From positions 1 to 8,763 of the forward strand of contig JAILNY010000032.1 of NCBI GenBank assembly GCA_024691105.1: a DNA stretch of 8,763 nucleotides. Direction: 5' to 3'. Shown one piece after another: positions 5,204 through 8,763 of the stretch (the stretch's first letter is position 1; every line of letters begins with the position of its first letter). The position numbers and the translations under genes are program-made. The notes below the pieces were generated by a model. That model did no database searches. It saw only the letters and a list, made by a program, of their open reading frames with translations, and was not told where the DNA came from. This DNA comes from Treponema sp. GTDB taxonomy: Bacteria > Spirochaetota > Spirochaetia > Treponematales > Treponemataceae.

Positions 5204-6391
5204 ATGAAAAAAACTACAATTAAAAATAATTACAAAACTACTGTCGTATTTACAGGTGGCGGTACCGGCGGACATATTTATCCTGGTCTTGCTATTGCAG
5301 ATGAACTTAAACAGATTTGTAAATCTCTTGATAAAGAAATCAATCTTGTCTGGATTGGTTCTTCAAAGGGAATGGATAAAAAGATTGTTGAATCAAGTGT
5401 CGGAACAGATTCAATTCCACCGGTAAATAAATTTTATGGAATTCCTTCGGGTAAACTTCGCCGATATTTTTCTCTAAAAAATTTTACGGATGCTTTTAAA
5501 GTACTTGGCGGATGTATCTGTTCATTCTTTATCCTGTTAAAAGAAAAACCTGTTGTCGTTTTTAGTAAAGGCGGCTTTGTAAGTGTTCCGCCTTGTCTTG
5601 CGGCAAAGCTTTTAAAAATTCCTGTTTATACTCACGAGTGTGATTTTACTCCAGGCCTTGCAACAAGAATCAACAGCCGTTTTGCAAAGCGCCTTTGTCT
5701 TTCTTATAACGAGACTCAGGAGTTTATTTCTGATGAACTTAAAAAGAAGACTGTCGTTACCGGAAACCCTGTTCGTGCAGTATTTTATTCAACTGACAGC
5801 AAAATCGGAAAAGACTTTGCCGATTTTAAATATTCAAAAAAGAGTAAGCCTGTATTGTTTGTGATGGGCGGAAGTCTTGGTGCAAAACAGATTAACGATC
5901 TTGTTTTTGAAAACCTTGAATGGCTTTGTCAGAATTTTTATGTTATTCATCAGACAGGAATTAAAAATCAGGAAGCAGTTCCTGAGATTCCGGAAAGTGT
6001 AAAAGACAGCTACAGACAGTTTCCGTTTATTTATGAACAGATGCCACATGTTATGTCTTTTGCAGATGTAATTTTATCTCGTGCGGGTGCTAACAGTATC
6101 TGGGAATGTGCTGTATTAAAAAAGCCGATGGTATTGGTTCCGTTATGCGGTTCCGGCACAAGAGGTGATCAGGTTGATAATGCAGAATTTTTTGAAAAGA
6201 GCGGGGCAGCAATTGTTTTAAAAGGTGAATATGTAAATTCAAATTCACTTAAAAACGCACTTTCGTCTATGCTCGATTCTAAAAAGCGAAAATGTTTTGC
6301 AACAGCCTGTAAAGAAATGCTTCCTAAAAAAAGAAGCGCATATTATATTGCAGAATTGATTGCAGAAGATTATTTAACCGGAGAGGAATAA
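5204..6391 (+). CDS. murG: MurG, undecaprenyl-PP-MurNAc-pentapeptide GlcNAc transferase
   Basis: MurG adds GlcNAc from UDP-GlcNAc to lipid I to make lipid II on the cytoplasmic face of the inner membrane. The product is 395 residues, slightly longer than the usual 355-375, partly from a basic N-terminal extension of about 11 residues. The N-terminal glycine loop G-G-G-T-G-G-H is at 18-24. H-E at 144-145 lies in H-E-C-D-F-T-P-G-L, which replaces the common H-E-Q-N form. G-N-P-V-R is at 187-191, and the C-domain loop G-G-S-L-G-A at 222-227. S-R-A-G-A-N-S with I-W-E at 292-301 and G-D-Q-x-x-N-A at 321-327 form the UDP-GlcNAc site. All key positions are present, so it should be active. The start at 5204 has AGAAG (5191-5195) 8 nt upstream. 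Its stop overlaps the cvpA start by one base. Confidence 0.96.
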   Translation: MKKTTIKNNYKTTVVFTGGGTGGHIYPGLAIADELKQICKSLDKEINLVWIGSSKGMDKKIVESSVGTDSIPPVNKFYGIPSGKLRRYFSLKNFTDAFKVLGGCICSFFILLKEKPVVVFSKGGFVSVPPCLAAKLLKIPVYTHECDFTPGLATRINSRFAKRLCLSYNETQEFISDELKKKTVVTGNPVRAVFYSTDSKIGKDFADFKYSKKSKPVLFVMGGSLGAKQINDLVFENLEWLCQNFYVIHQTGIKNQEAVPEIPESVKDSYRQFPFIYEQMPHVMSFADVILSRAGANSIWECAVLKKPMVLVPLCGSGTRGDQVDNAEFFEKSGAAIVLKGEYVNSNSLKNALSSMLDSKKRKCFATACKEMLPKKRSAYYIAELIAEDYLTGEE

Positions 6392-6888
6392 TGTCACAGC
6401 TGACTGTAAATCCAATTACGATTCTTGATGTCATTTTTATTGTAGCATCTCTTATTATATGTATTCATGCAGCGATAAGGGGATTTTTAGATGAGGTTTT
6501 CGGGCTTGGAACTTTTATAATCGGAGCATACGGTGCTTTTCTTTTAATGCCGTTTTTAAAACCGTATCTTGCAAAGACAATGAATGACACTCTTGCAACA
6601 ATCCTTACATTTTTGATTTTGTTTGTTGCAATTTTTCTTATAATGAAAATAATTCATTATGCTTTTAAATCAATTTTTTCTGGTACTATATTAAAAAGCC
6701 TTGACCATGGTCTTGGTTTTTTATTTGGGATTGCAGAAAGTGTTTGCGCCATTATTATTATTTTTATTGTACTTGAAGCTGTTCAGCCATGGTTTGATAC
6801 ACAAGCTTTAAGAGAAGCAAGCTTCTTTTATAATTTCTTTGATGGCGCTGTTGATAAAGCAAGTTCACAGATTCTGGAGCATGTATAA
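6391..6888 (+). CDS. CvpA-family inner-membrane protein
   Basis: The CvpA family was named for colicin V production in E. coli; its general role is still poorly defined and linked to the envelope. The protein has 165 residues, the usual family length, with four hydrophobic segments at about 9-27, 34-54, 67-90 and 106-126. The segment I-L-D-V-I-F near the start and the G-F-L-D-E-V-F-G-L-G turn after the first helix are the family hallmarks. The C-terminal 35 residues are amphipathic. The start codon shares its A with the murG stop (TAATG), and GGAG at 6380-6383 lies 7 nt upstream, so translation is probably coupled to murG. The stop likewise shares a base with the holB start. Confidence 0.85.
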   Translation: MSQLTVNPITILDVIFIVASLIICIHAAIRGFLDEVFGLGTFIIGAYGAFLLMPFLKPYLAKTMNDTLATILTFLILFVAIFLIMKIIHYAFKSIFSGTILKSLDHGLGFLFGIAESVCAIIIIFIVLEAVQPWFDTQALREASFFYNFFDGAVDKASSQILEHV

Positions 6889-8129
6889 TGTACGATAATC
6901 TTTTGTACCAGAATGTAGAATCTCTCCTAGCCGATGATATTAAAAATGACAGGCTTCCTGGATCCATTTTGTTTTCGGGCCCGGATGCTTCAGGAAAGCT
7001 TACGGCCGCATTAGAGACTTCTCGCATTTTGTCGTGCAAAGGTGGAAGTAATATTAATGAGCGCGGAAAGTGGACGTGTACCTGTTCTTCGTGTTTGCAG
7101 CATAAAGCGCTGATTAATTCAAACACAATTCTTTTAGGACCGCGCGATTGCAGTCTTGAAATTGCAGCAAGCAAAAAGGCTTTTCTTAACGCAGTCATTA
7201 CAAACTCGCATGTCGAAGCAACCCGCTATCTTTTTATCAGAAGTATTCGAAAACTTACAATGCGTTTTAATCCCGTGCTCTGGCAGGACAGCGATAAGCT
7301 TTCAAAAATTTCTGCCTACACTCAGTCTATAAATGAGCTCTTAGAAGAAATTGATCCACCGCGCGAAATTCCTGACTTTGAACCTCTTTCAAAGATTTGT
7401 GACAAAATCGAAAAAGAAGCCTTAGGTCTTGAAAAAGACATCAAGTATGACTCAATTTCAATTTCGCATATCAGAAATCTTTCTTCGTGGGCACACATTG
7501 CTTTATCAGAAGGGAAAAAAGTTATAATTATAGAAAAGGCAGAGCGTATGCTTGAAGGCGTAAGAAACGCTCTTTTAAAGATTCTTGAAGAGCCGCCTGA
7601 AAATACAGTCTTTATTTTGACAACCTCAAAGCGAAACTCTGTTATGCCGACAATTTTGTCACGTGTAAGAACTTATAATTTTACTGCAAGAAATTCAGCA
7701 CAAAGCCATGAGATAATTGACCGTGTATATCATGAACTTTTTGACGGAACAATCGAAGAATATTTACAGCAGTTTTTACCGGTAAGCCCAGATTTAATTA
7801 AGCAGTATGCAGATAATTTTTATACAGAAATTATTTCCGGTGTGATTCCGGATTTAAATGCTCTTATAAAAAATTGCAGTGATTTTGATCCGCGCATTTT
7901 ATTCAGGCTTTTCCTTGAAAATATTTATTCATTCCAGAAAACTGCTTTGACAACAGCTTGCGGTACTGCAGCAAGTTCTCAGTGCACAAAGGCTGTGCGT
8001 GATACCTGGAACAATGTAACAATTTATAACCAGAGCATAACGGCTGCCTTAGAACAGCTTGTAAAAGAAATTGCCCTTATCAATAAACAAAACGATAATG
8101 TGTTAAGAGATGCTTATGGCAGGTTATAA
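6888..8129 (+). CDS. holB: DNA polymerase III delta-prime subunit with internal insertion
   Basis: Delta-prime is the fixed subunit of the clamp loader that places the sliding clamp on DNA. The product is 413 residues, against 334 in E. coli. A Walker A-like loop G-P-D-A-S-G-K-L-T is at 31-39. Four cysteines (50, 64, 66, 69) sit where the clamp-loader zinc finger is, with a C-x13-C-x-C-x2-C spacing instead of the usual C-x8-C-x2-C-x2-C. The strongest signature is A-L-L-K-I-L-E-E-P-P-E-N-T-V-F-I-L at about 228-244, followed by P-T-I-L-S-R-V-R at 254-261, where SRC is usual. The Walker B region I-I-I-E-K-A-E-R-M lacks the acidic pair, as in non-hydrolysing delta-prime. About 95 residues (about 90-185) are inserted between the zinc finger and the I-S-I-S-H-I-R-N-L helix. 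GGAG at 6876-6879 precedes the start by 8 nt. A DnaX-like paralogue is the alternative, but size and Walker B favour delta-prime. Confidence 0.87.
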   Translation: MYDNLLYQNVESLLADDIKNDRLPGSILFSGPDASGKLTAALETSRILSCKGGSNINERGKWTCTCSSCLQHKALINSNTILLGPRDCSLEIAASKKAFLNAVITNSHVEATRYLFIRSIRKLTMRFNPVLWQDSDKLSKISAYTQSINELLEEIDPPREIPDFEPLSKICDKIEKEALGLEKDIKYDSISISHIRNLSSWAHIALSEGKKVIIIEKAERMLEGVRNALLKILEEPPENTVFILTTSKRNSVMPTILSRVRTYNFTARNSAQSHEIIDRVYHELFDGTIEEYLQQFLPVSPDLIKQYADNFYTEIISGVIPDLNALIKNCSDFDPRILFRLFLENIYSFQKTALTTACGTAASSQCTKAVRDTWNNVTIYNQSITAALEQLVKEIALINKQNDNVLRDAYGRL

Positions 8130-8763
8130 TACACGAATATCAGAAAAAATTTCCAAGTTGTCAGATTCACAGATTCAGACGCTGTTTGAGACTTTGTGCA
8201 GCGACAATCAGATGCTCTCGTCTATAATTGAATCTTTGACTTCTGGTGTGATTGTTGTTAATAATGAATGGATTCCTGTAATTTCTAACAAGGCAGCAGA
8301 ACGCTTTGTTTTGTTTACAATGCATCCTTATGATGCATCTCTTGAAAAATTTAAGCTGCACGAGATTATTAAAGATAACGATATCGCATCTTTTTTTGAA
8401 AACTGTTCATCTCTTAATAAGACAAATGTTTCAGAAGAGTTTACAGTTTCAACTTCAAGCGGTGCTGTCCGTTTTATTACCGTTACGGTAACTCCGTTTT
8501 TGAATAACGAGGAATTGTCAGGTAATATCGTAATTGTACGTGACATAACAGAAAAACGTAATCAGGAAATTCTTCTTCATCGTATGGAAAGTCTTGCAAG
8601 CCTTACAAACCTTGCTGCAAGTGTTGCTCACGAAATAAAAAATCCTCTTGGTGCAATAAGCATTCATATTCAGCTTTTGCAAAAGGCAATCGCAAAAGCG
8701 CGCAATTCTGACAATCAGATTCCGGATGAAAAATTTGTCGAAAAATACATCGGTGTTGTAAAT
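8116..8763 (+). CDS. Soluble PAS/HisKA sensor histidine kinase (AtoS/NtrB type), 3'-truncated
   Basis: The frame is open from 8116 to the window end, giving 216 residues, and the gene continues beyond. There is no signal peptide or membrane helix in the visible part, so this is a cytoplasmic NtrB-like kinase. Residues about 33-147 form a PAS domain: it begins with L-S-S-I-I-E-S-L-T-S-G-V-I-V-V-N and ends with the typical I-V-I-V-R-D-I-T-E-K-R linker. The HisKA dimerisation helix follows, with A-A-S-V-A-H-E-I-K-N-P-L-G-A-I and phospho-acceptor His172 (codon 8629-8631). The ATP-binding domain lies outside. The start at 8116 overlaps the holB end by 14 nt, with an AAGAGA purine run 5 nt upstream; an in-frame ATG at 8110 is possible. 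In T. pallidum and T. denticola an AtoS-type kinase at this place is followed by the sigma54 regulator AtoC, which is inferred to lie just downstream here. Confidence 0.9.
   Translation, partial: MAGYNTRISEKISKLSDSQIQTLFETLCSDNQMLSSIIESLTSGVIVVNNEWIPVISNKAAERFVLFTMHPYDASLEKFKLHEIIKDNDIASFFENCSSLNKTNVSEEFTVSTSSGAVRFITVTVTPFLNNEELSGNIVIVRDITEKRNQEILLHRMESLASLTNLAASVAHEIKNPLGAISIHIQLLQKAIAKARNSDNQIPDEKFVEKYIGVVN

Noticed and set aside
6764..7198. Minus-strand open frame of 144 codons
   Set aside because: It lies opposite cvpA and holB, has no ribosome-binding site or recognisable domain, and the plus-strand genes are well supported.

Overview
The window reads as AT-rich chromosomal DNA of a spirochaete, most likely a Treponema. 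The main evidence is the hook protein FlgE, which carries the single Cys178 and the Lys165 known from spirochaete hooks that crosslink themselves through lysinoalanine. Supporting evidence is the order fliK-flgD-flgE, a FlgD shortened as in spirochaetes, and a block murG-cvpA-holB-(AtoS/NtrB-type kinase) that resembles, from memory, the arrangement in T. pallidum and T. denticola. No phage, transposon, CRISPR array or obvious horizontally acquired island is visible.

Left part (1-3025), plus strand: the end of a flagellar hook operon. The C-terminal part of fliK (the gene continues off the left edge), flgD and flgE are tightly spaced, each with a recognisable Shine-Dalgarno. The cluster ends after flgE in a strong, A/T-flanked hairpin that can stop transcription from both directions. 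The flbD-motA-motB genes that follow flgE in T. pallidum are absent here.

Middle (3023-4280): a convergent minus-strand gene for a secreted, beta-rich, probably outer-membrane protein, with its own good sigma70-type promoter. A divergent tRNA-Phe(GAA) gene follows, with its own promoter and a terminator starting directly behind it. A short AT-rich spacer then holds a small inverted repeat and a promoter placed so close to the next ATG that the mRNA may be leaderless.

Right part (4281-8763), plus strand: a compact operon. It encodes an ankyrin-repeat protein with a TIR/deoxyribosyltransferase-like N-terminal region, MurG (lipid II synthesis), a CvpA-family membrane protein, a DNA polymerase III delta-prime subunit with an unusual internal insertion, and the N-terminal 216 residues of a cytoplasmic PAS/HisKA sensor kinase that runs off the right edge. 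Three junctions overlap by 1, 1 and 14 nt, which indicates translational coupling of envelope, replication and signalling genes.

Most of the window is ordinary housekeeping content. The parts most worth following up are the TIR-like/ankyrin protein with its possible leaderless start, the insertion in delta-prime, and the conserved FlgE crosslink residues.
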